A DNA stretch of 64,000 nt from Plantimonas leprariae (lineage in GTDB: Bacteria; Pseudomonadota; Alphaproteobacteria; Rhizobiales; Rhizobiaceae): the NCBI RefSeq assembly GCF_008802405.1, contig NZ_VZDO01000014.1, forward strand, positions 93,374 through 157,373. Reading direction: 5' to 3'. Of the stretch, positions 8,720-17,052 are shown piece after piece (positions within the stretch are counted from its first letter, which is position 1; each line of letters starts with the position of its first letter). The position numbers and the translations under genes were made by a program. The notes under the pieces were generated by a model. The model saw only the letters and a program-made list of their open reading frames with translations, was not told where the DNA came from and ran no database searches.

Positions 8720-8874
8720 TTCGGCCTCTTCGGTTGCGTTTGCGCCGGGCAATCGGCCGACGCCGCGGCTTCTTCCCAACCCTGGCGCCATTCGAGCCAG
8801 CGCTCGGCGCTGCCGGCGTAAGGATTTATTTCCAGCGGCGTACCGTGCCCGAACGCCGCGGCGCCTTCCTGCAT
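8716..8874 (-). CDS. Rmf/CrpP-like micro-protein, 52 aa
   Basis: A 52-residue protein whose core NPYAGSAERWLEWRQGW resembles the ribosome modulation factor/CrpP fold (NPY, then W-x-x-GW). Rmf silences ribosomes by 100S dimer formation. CrpP-like members have other proposed roles. AGGA lies eight bases before the ATG. It overlaps the downstream gene by four bases. The assignment rests on pattern, not on alignment. Confidence 0.6.
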   Translation of the reverse strand: MQEGAAAFGHGTPLEINPYAGSAERWLEWRQGWEEAAASADCPAQTQPKRPK

Positions 8875-9026
8875 TACGTTCCTGCTCAACGGTCAGTTTT
8901 CCCCACATTGGCCATCACTGGACGTGCGCCACATCCAGCGAAGTCGAGTGAACACTTCCGGCACAGTTGCGTTGCAGCATCCGGCATCTGGTTCGCTCTC
9001 GACCCAGTTCAGCCAACGACATCGCC

Positions 9027-9242
9027 ATGGGACTCGACTACCGCATGCCGCATCGACGCTACCTGATCCGCCGCTTTCACGCCGTTGGAGCCGGCCGCGC
9101 CATCGAGGACGTGTCGATCACCGGCCGAGCGGAGGCGATCCATGCCGCCGAGCATCACGCTCAGGATTGTCTGGGCGTTCTGGTTCTTGATACGGACGAG
9201 CGTGTCGTGGCGCGGTTCGGCGACGTTCCAGCGTCGTCCTGA
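9027..9242 (+). CDS. Small hypothetical protein, 71 aa
   Basis: A 71-residue soluble protein ending VLVLDTDERVVARFGD. No family recognised. No strong ribosome site is visible. ATG at 9045 (MPHRRYLIRRF) is an alternative start. It precedes the second Rmf-like gene by 11 bases on the same strand. Confidence 0.5.
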   Translation: MGLDYRMPHRRYLIRRFHAVGAGRAIEDVSITGRAEAIHAAEHHAQDCLGVLVLDTDERVVARFGDVPASS

Positions 9243-9253
9243 GAGTCATAGGG

Positions 9254-9526
9254 ATGGGCGACGCGGGTTTTGCAGCAGCACGACGAGCCGGGCGCTTCGT
9301 TGGATCAGCGCTCGACTGCGGCGCCTGGATGTGTCCGATACCACCGGGCCGACACCAGCGCCAACGCGACGCCTGGATGCTCGGCTTCAGCGAGGGGCGG
9401 ATCGCGCGGCTGCGGCTTAGCAACACCCACTGGCCCGAAATCGAGATCTCGCTCGCGGCATTCAAACGGGCTGTCGAGCAGGTATATGGCAACAACTACT
9501 CCGGCGAACCATTCCGTCGGATCTGA
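9254..9526 (+). CDS. Rmf/CrpP-like small protein, 90 aa
   Basis: A 90-residue protein with a central CPIPPGRHQRQRDAWMLGF block that resembles the Rmf/CrpP motif (C/N-P-x-P-x-G, then W-x-x-G-aromatic). Extra sequence lies on both sides, including a C-terminal helix around residues 62-78. A weak GAGAG lies upstream of the ATG. It is the second such protein within 1 kb. Confidence 0.5.
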   Translation: MGDAGFAAARRAGRFVGSALDCGAWMCPIPPGRHQRQRDAWMLGFSEGRIARLRLSNTHWPEIEISLAAFKRAVEQVYGNNYSGEPFRRI

Positions 9527-9577
9527 ATTTTCGTCCTGAGCGTTTGGCGATTTGCCGCCGCGATAGGAGTATCGAGC

Positions 9578-9919
9578 TTGGACAAGAACCGTCTTGAAGG
9601 GGCCGCGAAGGAATTCGGCGGCAAGGTGCAGGGAGCCTACGGCGATGCTGTTGGCTCCGATGAGAATTCCGCCGAGGGCCGCCTTCGGGAAGCGGAAGGC
9701 AACGCGCAAAACCTTTACGGCCAGGGCCGCGATGCCGTCCGGCAAGCGGCGAATGAAGCTGGGCGATATGCCTCTGATATCTATGGTAACGCCGGCGCCT
9801 ATGCTCGCGACGGTGGCGAAGCGGTACGCCGGCAGGTGCACGACAATCCGCTTTCGGCGCTGCTGATTGCGGGCTTCGTTGGCTTCGTTCTCGGCCTGAG
9901 CGTCCGTGATCGGCACTGA
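9578..9919 (+). CDS. CsbD-like stress protein with C-terminal membrane helix
   Basis: A 113-residue protein starting at TTG behind TAGGAG. The first half (KNRLEGAAKEFGGKVQGAYG, then a DENSAEG repeat) matches the CsbD family of small general-stress proteins. The second half is an Ala/Gly-rich amphipathic helix ending in one hydrophobic segment (ALLIAGFVGFVLGL), like the ElaB/YqjD (DUF883) membrane anchors. A hairpin terminator follows. Confidence 0.78.
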   Translation: MDKNRLEGAAKEFGGKVQGAYGDAVGSDENSAEGRLREAEGNAQNLYGQGRDAVRQAANEAGRYASDIYGNAGAYARDGGEAVRRQVHDNPLSALLIAGFVGFVLGLSVRDRH

Positions 9920-9945
9920 AGCGCTCTAGATCTCGATCATCAAGT

Positions 9946-9972
9946 CCTGCGGGCGGCATGCTCGCCCGCAGG
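9946..9972. terminator. Bidirectional hairpin terminator
   Basis: A perfect 10-bp stem (CCTGCGGGCG and its complement) with a 7-base loop, between the convergent CsbD-like gene and the gene at 9984-10157. No T-tract. Confidence 0.65.
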
Positions 9973-9983
9973 GTCGCTTTGCG

Positions 9984-10157
9984 TCAGACCGGCCTTTCCA
10001 AGCCGCCGTCCGGATGGCCGTTGACGATCTCCGGTTCCGGCAGGTCAGCCCCGACTCCACTCTCTTCGTCCGGCACGCCGACGAGATCGTCGTCATATTC
10101 CTCCTGCGGAATCGGCTCCGCGACGTCCGCGTCCGGCAGCGTCGGTGTGTTCGACAT
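9984..10157 (-). CDS. Small acidic protein, 57 aa
   Basis: A 57-residue acidic, Pro-rich protein (PQEEYDDDLVGVPDEESG), probably disordered, of no known family. GGAGG lies eight bases before the ATG at 10157. A longer frame upstream is basic and lacks a ribosome site. Confidence 0.55.
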   Translation of the reverse strand: MSNTPTLPDADVAEPIPQEEYDDDLVGVPDEESGVGADLPEPEIVNGHPDGGLERPV

Positions 10158-10309
10158 CGTCGTGTCCTCCGTGATCACCGTGGAAGAAAGCCAATCGTAG
10201 TTTTGGCGTTCCCGCGGCATCGTGGTCGACCGGGGACGGCTGCGACCGCAACAGGCGGGTGCAAGCCGTCCGTGGCATGGTTGCGCCACGTTTTCCGCAG
10301 GTACCGCTC

Positions 10310-10705
10310 ATGCTACCCGAACGATCGACCAGGGTTCGCCGCCTCCTCACCGTCGCCGGGATGACGTCGCTAGCCCTGGCCCTCGCGTCGCCGGCACGAG
10401 CGCAGGAAGGTGCCGACCTCGACCTGAAGCCGACCGACTTCGTGACGGAGGAACCGATCGCGATCCGCGTCGACAACATCCTGCCCGGCAAACAGGGCTC
10501 CGACGTTGCTGTGACCGTGCTCAACAGGACGAAGAAGGACGTTATGGCGACGGTCGAGTGCACGCTCGCCGATGCCGATCGTGAGGATCTCGGCGTCGCG
10601 ACGGGCGAAGCGGTTAGAATTCCTGCGGGCGAGCGCAAGACGACGACTGTCACTGGCGCCGAGGCGGCGAAGTTCGCCGAATGCCGCGTGCGGGACGCGA
10701 ACTAA
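10310..10705 (+). CDS. Secreted hypothetical protein, 131 aa
   Basis: It has an N-terminal signal peptide (Arg-rich start, hydrophobic LLTVAGMTSLALALA, cleavage likely after ARAQ). A mature domain of about 100 residues follows, rich in beta-type segments (AIRVDNILPGKQGSDVAVTV). One Cys sits near the centre and one near the end, possibly a disulfide. No family recognised. Divergent from 9984-10157. Confidence 0.6.
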   Translation: MLPERSTRVRRLLTVAGMTSLALALASPARAQEGADLDLKPTDFVTEEPIAIRVDNILPGKQGSDVAVTVLNRTKKDVMATVECTLADADREDLGVATGEAVRIPAGERKTTTVTGAEAAKFAECRVRDAN

Positions 10706-10747
10706 CGACGGCGGATCTTGGAAGCCTGCATCACAATGGAGATGGAT

Positions 10748-11074
10748 ATGCTGCCCGTAAACGATGGCGACCGCTACGAGACCACCAGCTTCCGATCGCT
10801 CGGCTGGCTGGGCGCGTTTCTGTTCACGTTTGCCCCGCCGATCTTCTTCTACCAGTACTGGCTGGTGTTCTATACGACGGCTGTCGAAGAGAACCCCAGC
10901 ATCGGTCCGGTCATGGCGATCAGTTGCGTCGCCATGTTCGCCAGCATCCCGATGATGATCGCAGGCCGCAGCAAGACCGTGTCGGCGACCCGCTCGGTTG
11001 AGGCGCTACGCATGCCCTCGATGCGCCGCCGCGATCCCCGGATCGTCATGGAGCCCGGGCAGGCGCCGCAATAA
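10748..11074 (+). CDS. Two-helix membrane protein, 108 aa
   Basis: A 108-residue protein with two hydrophobic segments (about 20-42 and 53-71) and a basic C-terminal tail. I chose ATG 10748 because GGAG lies six bases upstream. Two earlier in-frame ATGs exist within 12 bases. Function unknown. A hairpin follows the stop codon. Confidence 0.55.
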   Translation: MLPVNDGDRYETTSFRSLGWLGAFLFTFAPPIFFYQYWLVFYTTAVEENPSIGPVMAISCVAMFASIPMMIAGRSKTVSATRSVEALRMPSMRRRDPRIVMEPGQAPQ

Positions 11075-11085
11075 GCTACGGAGTG

Positions 11086-11115
11086 GGCCGGCATGGTCAT
11101 GTTCCATGTCCGGCC
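11086..11115. terminator. Hairpin terminator with one-base bulge
   Basis: GGCCGGCATGG pairs with CCATGTCCGGCC, leaving one bulged base, around a short loop. It lies 12 bases after the gene ending at 11074 and is convergent with the hybrid kinase gene. Confidence 0.5.
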
Positions 11116-11193
11116 TGCCATTTCATTGGTTGCGCTCTGGCGAAGCAATGGCCGCCGATCACGAACATCCTGTCGATCGTGACGCAGTTGCCT

Positions 11194-14082
11194 TCAGGCC
11201 GAAACGTGCTGTCTCGACACGATCTCACGTATCCTCGTCGCGAGTTCCCGCATTGATGCCTCGCTCTTGGCCAGGATCTGGTCGGCGGCACCCTCCAGCG
11301 TGCTCCGCTCGGCGCGAGTGAGATCCTTCGAGGACAGCACCACCACCGGAATGTCCTGCCACCCCGGTTCGGTACGCAGCTCCTTCAGGAAGTCGAAGCC
11401 GTCCATCACCGGCATGTTAAGGTCGAGAAGGATCAGATCGGGCTTTCGTTCACGGACCCGGTCGAGGCCGAGCCGGCCGTTCGTCGCCGAAACGAAGGCG
11501 AAGCCCTGCTTCTCGATCATCGTGGCGTATCGCGACAGCGTGTCGACGTCGTCATCGATGGCGAGCACCATGCCGGAGCCGTCGGCACGGAAGCGGTCCA
11601 TGACCTCCTTCAGCTTGTCCCATTCGACAGGCTTCAGCAGGTAGTCCGAAGCGCCGAGCGCGAAGCCGAGCCGCTGCTCGTCCATGATGGTGATCATCAC
11701 CACCGGGATCGCGGTCAGCGCCGGATCCTCCTTCAACTCCGCCAGCACCGACCAGCCGTCCTTCTTTGGCATGGTCACGTCGAGCAGGATCACGTCCGGT
11801 ACCAGCGCCCGCGCCATCTCAAGACCCGCGACGCCGTCAGAGGCGGTGCGGACCGCAAAGCCCTCCTTCGACAGGAAGCGGGTCACCAGTTCGCGGGCGT
11901 GCGGATCGTCGTCGATCGCCAACACCGTGCCTGCCGGCCCGCCCGCGAGGGTCCCCGCCGTAGCCGGCAGCGGCTCTTCGACGACTGTCACCTCCGCCGG
12001 GATGCGGATCGTGAACGTCGTTCCCTCGCCGAGGACGCTCGTCGCGCCGATGTCGCCGCCGAGTAGGCGACAGAATGCTTGGGTGATCGCGAGGCCGAGC
12101 CCCGTTCCCCCGAACTTGCGGGTCGTCGAGGCGTCCGCCTGCCGAAAGCGCTCGAACAGTTGCTCGACCTGTTCCTCCGTCATGCCGATGCCGCTGTCGG
12201 TGACGGCCAGTGTGATCCAGTCGCGGTCGCCATCGCTCGTTCGCTCGCCGCGAAGCTTGATCGTGCCGTTCTCGGTGAACTTCGAGGCGTTCGACAGAAG
12301 GTTCAGCAGGCACTGGCGCACCTTCACTTGGTCGGTGTGCACCTTTCCGAGCGCCCCGTCGTGCTCGATGCGCAGCGTGTTGTTCTTCTTGGCTACCAGC
12401 GAGCCAACGGTCGAGGCGACCTCGTCCATCACCGTCGCGAGGTCGAACGTCTCCGCATAGACGTCCATTCGCTCGGCTTCGATCTTCGATAGGTCGAGGA
12501 CGTTGTTTATGAGGCTGAGGAGGTGCCGCGCGTTGCCCTCGATCTTCTTCAGATCGGCGAGAAGGTGCGTCTCGCCGAGGTCCTCGACCTCTTCTTCAAG
12601 CAGTTCCGCGTAGCCGATGACGGCCGAGAGCGGCGTCCTCAGCTCGTGGCTCATGTTGGCGATGAACTGGCTTTTGGCGCGGTTGGCGTTGTCGGCGTTG
12701 TCCTTCGCCGCCAGCAATTCCTCCTCGATCGCCCGCTGCTCGGTGACGTCGGTATTGGTGCCGAACCAGCGCAGGATCGCGCCGTCGGCGTTCCGGATCG
12801 GGATGGCGAGGCTGAGGAACCAGCGGTAGGTCCCGTCGACGCCGCGCAGGGGGAACGTGTCCTGCCAAGGCTCGCCGAGGGCAAAAGCACGCTTGTAACC
12901 GTCGACGACGCGCTCGACGTGATCGGGGTGATGCAGCTTCTGCCAGCCGAAACCGCGCATCTCTTCGAGCGTCGTGCCGGTGTAGTCGAACCAGCGGCGG
13001 TTGTACCAGAAGATCTCGCCGTCCGGCCGAGCCGTCCAGGCGAGCTGCGGAATGTTGTCGGCGATGGCGCTGAGCTGGCCGCTCGCCTCGTCGAGGGCCG
13101 CCGTCGCCCGCAACTGCTCGGTCGTCTCGAGCACGAGGAGGCCCATGCCGCCTCGGTTGCCGGACGCCCCTCGCGACGTCGGGAAGGCGGACGCGAAGGC
13201 CGTTCTCGCTTCGGCGTTGCCGAACCGATAGTCCGTATCGACGACCGGTCGCTCCGTGCCGCCGACCTTCGCAGTCAGTGCCGAGAACCAGCCACCTTTC
13301 GCGTCGGCCGAGGCGATGCGCTCGAACTCCGCGTTCGAACGCATCAGTGCACCGTCTGAACCGTAGAAGGCGATGCCGATCGGCGCGACCGACATCAAGT
13401 CGGTCAGAAGTTCGGCGCTTGCCCGGACCTGGCGTTGGCGACGGCGCGCCACGAAGGACAAGGCCAGCGCGGCGATCGCGGCGAAAGCGAACATCGCGGT
13501 CTGAGCCAAGGTCAGCAGCCGCTGCGCCTTCGTGTTGCCGATGACGACGCTGCGACCGGCAAGGCGTTCCGCGCGAATGACGGTCCGACGCTGGTCGAGA
13601 ACCTGCTTGCTGCGGTTCTCAACAGCCGAGGCGGTGGCCGCTTCGTAGCCGCCGTTACGCCGCAAGGCGATAACCTCTTCGTTGAATGCGACTTCGCGCT
13701 CGATCGCGCCGGTCACTGCATCGACGCCCGCCGCATCTGCATCGGCTTGTGCAGCCACTTCCTGCAGCGCGCGAACGTTGCCGTCGAGGTCAGCCTTCGC
13801 GTCCCGGTAGGGGTCGAGAAGGTTCTCCGACCCGGACAGGACGTAGCCGCGCTGACTGCTTTGCATCGTCGCCATGGTTGCGGCGACATCCTCCAGGGCA
13901 GCCAGCAACCGGTTCTGCGCCTCGGTGGAACGCGAATACCCGAAGCTCGACCACAGCGACCACGCGAAGGCCAGGACAGTGAGGGCGAAAAGTATTCCTA
14001 CAAGCCCGAGGAAGAGGTTCGAGCGTCGACCCGATATGGCATGCCGGCTTCCCGTTCCGCCGAGCGTTGCAGACGTCGTCAT
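11194..14082 (-). CDS. Hybrid sensor histidine kinase, CHASE3-PAS-HK-REC-REC
   Basis: A 962-residue membrane hybrid kinase. Two transmembrane helices (about 22-46 and 188-212) flank a CHASE3-type periplasmic helical domain. Two PAS-like regions follow (about 222-320 and 333-450). The HisKA domain has phospho-acceptor H479 in the motif SHELRTPLSA. The ATPase domain ends near 695 and contains DSGIGM and GGTGLGLAI. Two receiver domains follow, with D768 (ILLDVTMP) and D887 (ILLDLNMP). All key residues are present. GAGGG precedes the ATG. The output partner is not adjacent, so phosphorelay to an unlinked protein is inferred. Confidence 0.93.
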   Translation of the reverse strand: MTTSATLGGTGSRHAISGRRSNLFLGLVGILFALTVLAFAWSLWSSFGYSRSTEAQNRLLAALEDVAATMATMQSSQRGYVLSGSENLLDPYRDAKADLDGNVRALQEVAAQADADAAGVDAVTGAIEREVAFNEEVIALRRNGGYEAATASAVENRSKQVLDQRRTVIRAERLAGRSVVIGNTKAQRLLTLAQTAMFAFAAIAALALSFVARRRQRQVRASAELLTDLMSVAPIGIAFYGSDGALMRSNAEFERIASADAKGGWFSALTAKVGGTERPVVDTDYRFGNAEARTAFASAFPTSRGASGNRGGMGLLVLETTEQLRATAALDEASGQLSAIADNIPQLAWTARPDGEIFWYNRRWFDYTGTTLEEMRGFGWQKLHHPDHVERVVDGYKRAFALGEPWQDTFPLRGVDGTYRWFLSLAIPIRNADGAILRWFGTNTDVTEQRAIEEELLAAKDNADNANRAKSQFIANMSHELRTPLSAVIGYAELLEEEVEDLGETHLLADLKKIEGNARHLLSLINNVLDLSKIEAERMDVYAETFDLATVMDEVASTVGSLVAKKNNTLRIEHDGALGKVHTDQVKVRQCLLNLLSNASKFTENGTIKLRGERTSDGDRDWITLAVTDSGIGMTEEQVEQLFERFRQADASTTRKFGGTGLGLAITQAFCRLLGGDIGATSVLGEGTTFTIRIPAEVTVVEEPLPATAGTLAGGPAGTVLAIDDDPHARELVTRFLSKEGFAVRTASDGVAGLEMARALVPDVILLDVTMPKKDGWSVLAELKEDPALTAIPVVMITIMDEQRLGFALGASDYLLKPVEWDKLKEVMDRFRADGSGMVLAIDDDVDTLSRYATMIEKQGFAFVSATNGRLGLDRVRERKPDLILLDLNMPVMDGFDFLKELRTEPGWQDIPVVVLSSKDLTRAERSTLEGAADQILAKSEASMRELATRIREIVSRQHVSA

Positions 14083-14267
14083 TCGGCCCTCGGGCTTTGA
14101 TGGGGATGCGCTGTCCGCTGCTTATGTAGGCCGATGTCAGCAGGGTTCCCCTGCAGTCGCTTCGTTTGATGGTGGCCTCCGGTTCTTCAGACCATCGAAT
14201 GGTGTCGCCCGGCGCTCAACGCGGCGTCTCCAGGGCGTGGTCCTTAAAACGGCCGACTTTCCATCAA

Positions 14268-14408
14268 TCACAGCCCTGCACCGATCAATAGCATTGTGCG
14301 CCAATCGACTGTCTCTGCCAACGCGAGTACGACCAATACCGCGAGCACGATCAGCATGGCGTACTCGCCTAACTGCGCGAAACGAGCCTTTTGTTGATCG
14401 TCTGTCAT
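14268..14408 (-). CDS. Membrane micro-protein coupled to the GGDEF-EAL gene, 46 aa
   Basis: A 46-residue protein with one long hydrophobic helix (YAMLIVLAVLVVLALA). Its ATG begins one base after the stop codon of the GGDEF-EAL gene at 14410, and no separate ribosome site is visible, so translation is probably coupled. Function unknown. A link to c-di-GMP signalling is inferred only from position. Confidence 0.5.
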   Translation of the reverse strand: MTDDQQKARFAQLGEYAMLIVLAVLVVLALAETVDWRTMLLIGAGL

Positions 14409-14409
14409 G

Positions 14410-15813
14410 TCAGCACGGCACCAGTTCGTCGCGAGCATCCACGGGCGGAGCGTTGTCTACTATCCGCTGGGCTGCCTGATTGGCCGGTACCGGCTTCCCG
14501 AACAGGTAGCCTTGACCAAGGGTGCAGCCGGCGTTCCGCAGGAAGTCCGCCTGCTCTGTCGTCTCGATCCCTTCCGCCACGACTTTCATTCCCATCCTGT
14601 TGGCAATGCCGATCAGACCCTCGACGATGGCGACGCTGGAGCGATCGGACGGCAGGTCGCGCACGAACGACTTGTCGATCTTGACGATGTCTACCGGGAA
14701 ACTTTGCAGGTGCTTCAGCGAGGCGTAGCCCGTGCCGAAGTCGTCGAGTGCGACCAGCAGCCCTTGATCGCGCAACTTCCTGATCTCGGCCGCGATACCG
14801 ACGCTGTTGCCGTCGAGGTAGACGGTTTCGGTCACCTCCAGCACAAGATGGCCGAGCGGCACGCCGTGATCGCCGAACGTCCTCGCCAGCCGCTCCGACA
14901 GGTCGGCGTTCGTCAGGTCGGCCAGCGACAGATTGATGCCGACATGCTGGAACGGGCCGCCGCTGTCGAGATGCGCCCGGAAGTCCTCTGCGATCCGACC
15001 GAGCATCCGATCCGTGACGCGGACGCTGACCGACGGGTCCTGCAGGGCCGAATGGAACTCCTCCGCGGGAACGACTTGGCCGCCGGCGCCGATCACTCGT
15101 GCCAACGCCTCGACGCCGACTGTTTGGCCGGTGCGGATGTTGACGACCGGCTGGTAGTGCGGAACGAGCGAGTCCGACGCCAGGGCGGCCTCGACGAGCC
15201 GCAGGCTGCGCATGCGCCGCGCGGTGTCTTTGGACAGCCGTCGCTCGAAGGCGACGTAGCCGCCGCGCATCGTTTCCTTGGCATGGCAGAGCGCAAGGTT
15301 GGCGTTGCGGCGAAGCATGCCGGGATCGAGGTAGACGTTGCCGATCAGCGCACCGCCGATCGTCACGCGCGGCAGCACATCCTGGAACCCACCAAGCGGT
15401 CTCGCCATCGCGGTCAAAACCTTATTCGCGACGGCGTCGAGATGTTGCTGGTTGCGGCAGTCACGGATGATCACGGCGAACCCGTCGCCGTTCAAGCGGA
15501 ACGCCGCGGTCCTCGTGCCGATGCCGCGCAGCCGTGAAGCGATTTCCGCGACAACCTTATCGCCGATCGTCCGGCCCTTCGCATCGTTGATCAGCTTCAG
15601 GTGCTCGATGTCGATCAGCAGCAGACCGGTCGGCGCCGGGGTAATCTGCAGATGCGAGGCCAGGAGCCGGTCGAAGCAGTGGCGATCCGGCAGGCAGGTG
15701 ATGAAGTCGAGATGATGGATGCGATGGGACTGCTTGGCGGCGGTATCGAGCACCGCCAGGCGTCGCATGAGCTCGTCCTGCAGACGCTGCAGGATGACCG
15801 TGCTGGTATGCAT
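14410..15813 (-). CDS. GGDEF-EAL protein, decayed GGDEF and intact EAL
   Basis: A 467-residue cytoplasmic protein. The GGDEF domain (about 35-190) has NGDGF (residues 108-112) in place of GG[D/E]EF, so cyclase activity is unlikely. The EAL domain (about 205-455) keeps VEALARV, the ETE-type LEVTETVYL, DDFGTGYASL and KIDKSFV, so c-di-GMP phosphodiesterase activity is likely. The start at 15813 has GGAG nearby. A longer frame upstream lacks support and would run through the hairpin at 15876. Confidence 0.88.
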   Translation of the reverse strand: MHTSTVILQRLQDELMRRLAVLDTAAKQSHRIHHLDFITCLPDRHCFDRLLASHLQITPAPTGLLLIDIEHLKLINDAKGRTIGDKVVAEIASRLRGIGTRTAAFRLNGDGFAVIIRDCRNQQHLDAVANKVLTAMARPLGGFQDVLPRVTIGGALIGNVYLDPGMLRRNANLALCHAKETMRGGYVAFERRLSKDTARRMRSLRLVEAALASDSLVPHYQPVVNIRTGQTVGVEALARVIGAGGQVVPAEEFHSALQDPSVSVRVTDRMLGRIAEDFRAHLDSGGPFQHVGINLSLADLTNADLSERLARTFGDHGVPLGHLVLEVTETVYLDGNSVGIAAEIRKLRDQGLLVALDDFGTGYASLKHLQSFPVDIVKIDKSFVRDLPSDRSSVAIVEGLIGIANRMGMKVVAEGIETTEQADFLRNAGCTLGQGYLFGKPVPANQAAQRIVDNAPPVDARDELVPC

Positions 15814-15875
15814 TCGAAGAACTCCGCGGGGATCGCGATGCAACCTGTGCATTCGGAAGGGATGAGAAGCAGCTT

Positions 15876-15912
15876 GCCATTGCCCGGCCGGATCGTTCGA
15901 CCGGGCAATGGC
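15876..15912. terminator. Hairpin terminator downstream of the Gly-repeat gene
   Basis: A perfect 12-bp inverted repeat (GCCATTGCCCGG and its complement) with a 13-base loop. It lies just after the stop of the minus-strand Gly-repeat gene and upstream of the GGDEF-EAL gene, so it should separate their transcripts. Confidence 0.7.
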
Positions 15913-15925
15913 GTAAGCGAAGCGG

Positions 15926-16774
15926 TCAGCGGGCAAGCCGGCAGACTTGGACGAGGCTGTAGTCGTAGGCGTTCGGGTTGCCCATGATGCCGCGACAGGT
16001 TCGCCGGACGGCCGCCTGATCGTCCCGGTTCATCTCGCTGAACTGCGTGTAGCCGAAGAAGCTGCGCCTGCCGTTGTTGCCGACGTCGGTCGCGACGACG
16101 TTGTTGCCCGGCCGGTTGGCGATCGGCCCGATGCCGAGCGGATCGCTGTTGTTGGCACTGGTCCTGCCGGGGTTGGGAACACCTATGACGGGCCCGCTCG
16201 TCCCGGTGCGAGGACCGGTTCGTGTTCCACCGATGCCGATGCCGACACCGGCCCCGAGTCCGCCTGAAGCGAGCCCAACGCCAGCACCCGCTCGGACGCC
16301 GCTTCCGCCGCCGATCGAAGCACCGAGCCCGGCGGTCACGCCACGGCTGCCGCCAACGGATGCGCCTGTTCCGGCACGAACGCCGCCGGACCCGCCGACC
16401 GATGCACCAACGCCGGCCGACACGCCCTGACTGCCACCAACCGACGCTCCAGCACCCGCGTTGACGCCACGGTTGCCGCCGATCGAAGCACCGCCGCCCG
16501 CACTGATGCCGCTACTGCCCCCAAGGCTAGCCCCGACACCGGCGCTGATGCCGCCGCTGCCACCGACATTCGCACCGACGCCGGCGCGGGCACCGCCCGT
16601 TGCCGCGCCCACAGCGTTGCCAAGGCCACCGACCGCTCCCCCGACCGCACCGCCAAGTCCGCCGCCGAGACCACCACCGTTGCCATGCCGACTTTCGGCA
16701 GCGGCATGGCCGCAAGACAGGCCAGCTGCAACCGACAGTATCAACGCAGACGAAACCAACGTGGAAACACGCAT
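15926..16774 (-). CDS. Secreted glycine-rich 14-residue repeat protein
   Basis: A 282-residue protein with a signal peptide (cleavage likely near residue 26, HAAAES), then poly-Gly. Seven tandem 14-residue repeats of the type AGVGASVGGSGGVR occupy residues 64-161. A Pro/Asn-rich linker follows. The conserved C-terminal part contains FFGYTQFSEMNRDDQAAVRR and two Cys that may form a disulfide. A perfect AGGAGGTGAT ribosome site precedes the ATG, which suggests high expression. Such proteins are known in rhizobia without assigned function. A surface or matrix role is inferred. Confidence 0.75.
   Translation of the reverse strand: MRVSTLVSSALILSVAAGLSCGHAAAESRHGNGGGLGGGLGGAVGGAVGGLGNAVGAATGGARAGVGANVGGSGGISAGVGASLGGSSGISAGGGASIGGNRGVNAGAGASVGGSQGVSAGVGASVGGSGGVRAGTGASVGGSRGVTAGLGASIGGGSGVRAGAGVGLASGGLGAGVGIGIGGTRTGPRTGTSGPVIGVPNPGRTSANNSDPLGIGPIANRPGNNVVATDVGNNGRRSFFGYTQFSEMNRDDQAAVRRTCRGIMGNPNAYDYSLVQVCRLAR
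16292..16585 (-). repeat. Seven tandem 42-bp coding repeats
   Basis: The units encode 14 residues each (AGxGASxGGSxGVx). Third-base differences between units show they are not freshly copied. A partial eighth unit follows. Confidence 0.8.
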
Positions 16775-17052
16775 TGCATCACCTCCTCCGTTTTCCCATT
16801 TGGGATTGTTTTTACGAAGGAATTACGCGCTCGACGGCCAAAAAGTTCGCTAGCAAATCAACTTGAAGTTGCTGTAGTTAATGCATTCTTACCTGATTGG
16901 ATGGAGTTGCCCCGGCCGTTGTTTCCGCGGGACACTCGCCACTGCGTCAAATTTTCCGATACGAGTTCGCTGAGCTTTATCCTGCGATAAAGACCGCTCA
17001 TTGGTTGTGCGGCTACGTTTCTACCTGGAAGGTAGCTGGATCGATATCGTCA
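16775..17052. other. Intergenic, relatively AT-rich divergent region
   Basis: About 280 bases between the Gly-repeat gene and the PAS protein, visibly richer in A/T than the surroundings. Promoters for both genes are expected here. I recognise no specific box. The PAS gene may start further upstream than annotated. Confidence 0.4.

Noticed and set aside
1..11000. EcfG general-stress promoters (GGAAC, spacer of 16-17, CGTT) upstream of the small stress-type genes
   Set aside because: Several GGAAC-like boxes exist, for example near 211 and 5329, but none has CGTT at the right spacing, so I do not claim this regulon.
16292..16585. CRISPR-like tandem repeats
   Set aside because: The 42-bp units are contiguous, in frame and encode a Gly-rich protein; there are no spacers.
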